Source: an uncultured Bacteroides sp. | GTDB taxonomy: Bacteria > Bacteroidota > Bacteroidia > Bacteroidales > Bacteroidaceae | DNA: 26,013 nt | Assembly: GCA_958477465.1 (NCBI GenBank) | Contig: CAUEFX010000065.1 | Location: 1 to 26,013 of the forward strand | Direction of reading: 5' to 3' | Shown here: in pieces, positions 25,903 through 26,013 of the stretch | Numbering within the stretch: position 1 is the first letter of the stretch | Layout: every line of letters begins with the position of its first letter | Translations under genes and position numbers: made by a program | Notes under the pieces: generated by a model | Database searches by the model: none | What the model saw: only the letters and a program-made list of their open reading frames with translations | What the model was told of the DNA's origin: nothing

Positions 25903-25940
25903 ACCAAATATGATAAGGTTATGAATGGGATAGTTCGGTT
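25903..25940 (+). repeat. Right copy of the 38-bp direct repeat bracketing the PUL
   Basis: It matches 10027-10064 at 33 of 38 positions without gaps and in the same orientation; differences are four transitions and one transversion. Its right border falls at the stop codon of the open frame that enters from the window edge. Confidence 0.7.
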
Positions 25941-26013
25941 TACTTCAATAAAACAATAGTACAACCGTCCACGATGGCATATTGTCCCGCATGTCTCCAA
26001 GTCCTATCTTTAC
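25940..26013 (-). CDS. C-terminal end of a gene entering from the right edge (tentative)
   Basis: The minus strand has 23 codons before TAA at 25940-25942, reading RTWRHAGQYAIVDG and ending TIVLLK. The composition looks like a real C-terminus, but a second minus-strand frame is also open over this stretch, so the evidence is thin. I recognise no family. The 38-bp repeat follows the stop directly. Confidence 0.35.
   Translation of the reverse strand, partial: KDRTWRHAGQYAIVDGCTIVLLK

Larger units (their letters stand above)
25162..25939. other. 778-base region without a convincing gene
   Basis: AT-rich sequence holding the operon terminator at 25218-25260, a short direct repeat at 25311-25349, a structured hairpin cluster at 25618-25701 and a second terminator-like hairpin at 25761-25794. 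Open frames of 79 codons (plus strand, 25334-25573) and 91 codons (minus strand, 25567-25842) exist, but their translations have biased composition and the second runs through the hairpins. I call neither. Confidence 0.6.

Noticed and set aside
10027..25940. The PUL as an intact integrative or transposable element with perfect ends
   Set aside because: The flanking repeats differ at five of 38 positions and no integrase, relaxase or transposase gene was found between them, so only a remnant or recombination scar is defensible.
10065..26013. Extension of the 38-bp similarity into the GH2 stub and the edge gene (both have AATATG and TGGAC words upstream)
   Set aside because: The spacing differs by several bases and matches fall to chance level outside the 38-bp block.

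Overview
The window looks like a chromosomal piece of a gut Bacteroides or close relative. The evidence is a SusC/SusD pair with surface lipoproteins, promoter boxes of the Bacteroidetes type (TAnnTTTG) ahead of several genes, and the overall gene style. I cannot name the species.

Left part (1-8.5 kb): core-type genes on the minus strand. A large alpha-2-macroglobulin-like protein without a visible thioester motif ends in its own terminator. It is followed by a likely two-gene operon of a DUF1573 protein and the G-protein chaperone MeaB. The first 390 bases hold a 22-bp repeat cluster and a strong terminator hairpin.

Middle (8.5-10.5 kb): a small scrambled accessory zone. It holds a truncated AAA ATPase, a palindrome-covered promoter with no intact gene behind it, one intact 158-aa gene with a possible PUA/ASCH-type fold, and the 5' stub of a GH2 beta-mannosidase.

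Right part (10.5-25.2 kb): a polysaccharide utilization locus (PUL) whose content points to beta-mannan or beta-manno-oligosaccharides. Leftward run an AraC-type regulator, a secreted esterase and the broken beta-mannosidase. Rightward run a sodium/sugar symporter, a GH130 phosphorylase, SusC, SusD, a SusE-position surface lipoprotein, two tandem paralogous clan GH-A hydrolases of no family I can assign, and a GH26 lipoprotein. Inferred flow: the GH26 cuts mannan at the surface, SusCD and the lipoprotein bind and import the oligosaccharides, the two GH-A enzymes and the esterase trim them, the symporter moves small products to the cytoplasm, and the GH130 enzyme phosphorolyses them to mannose-1-phosphate.

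Right end (25.2-26.0 kb): about 780 non-coding bases with strong hairpins, then a short open frame on the minus strand entering from beyond the edge. A 38-bp imperfect direct repeat occurs here and, 15.9 kb to the left, exactly where the beta-mannosidase is cut off, so it brackets the whole PUL. The best leads are that repeat/truncation pair and the tandem unclassified GH-A enzymes.
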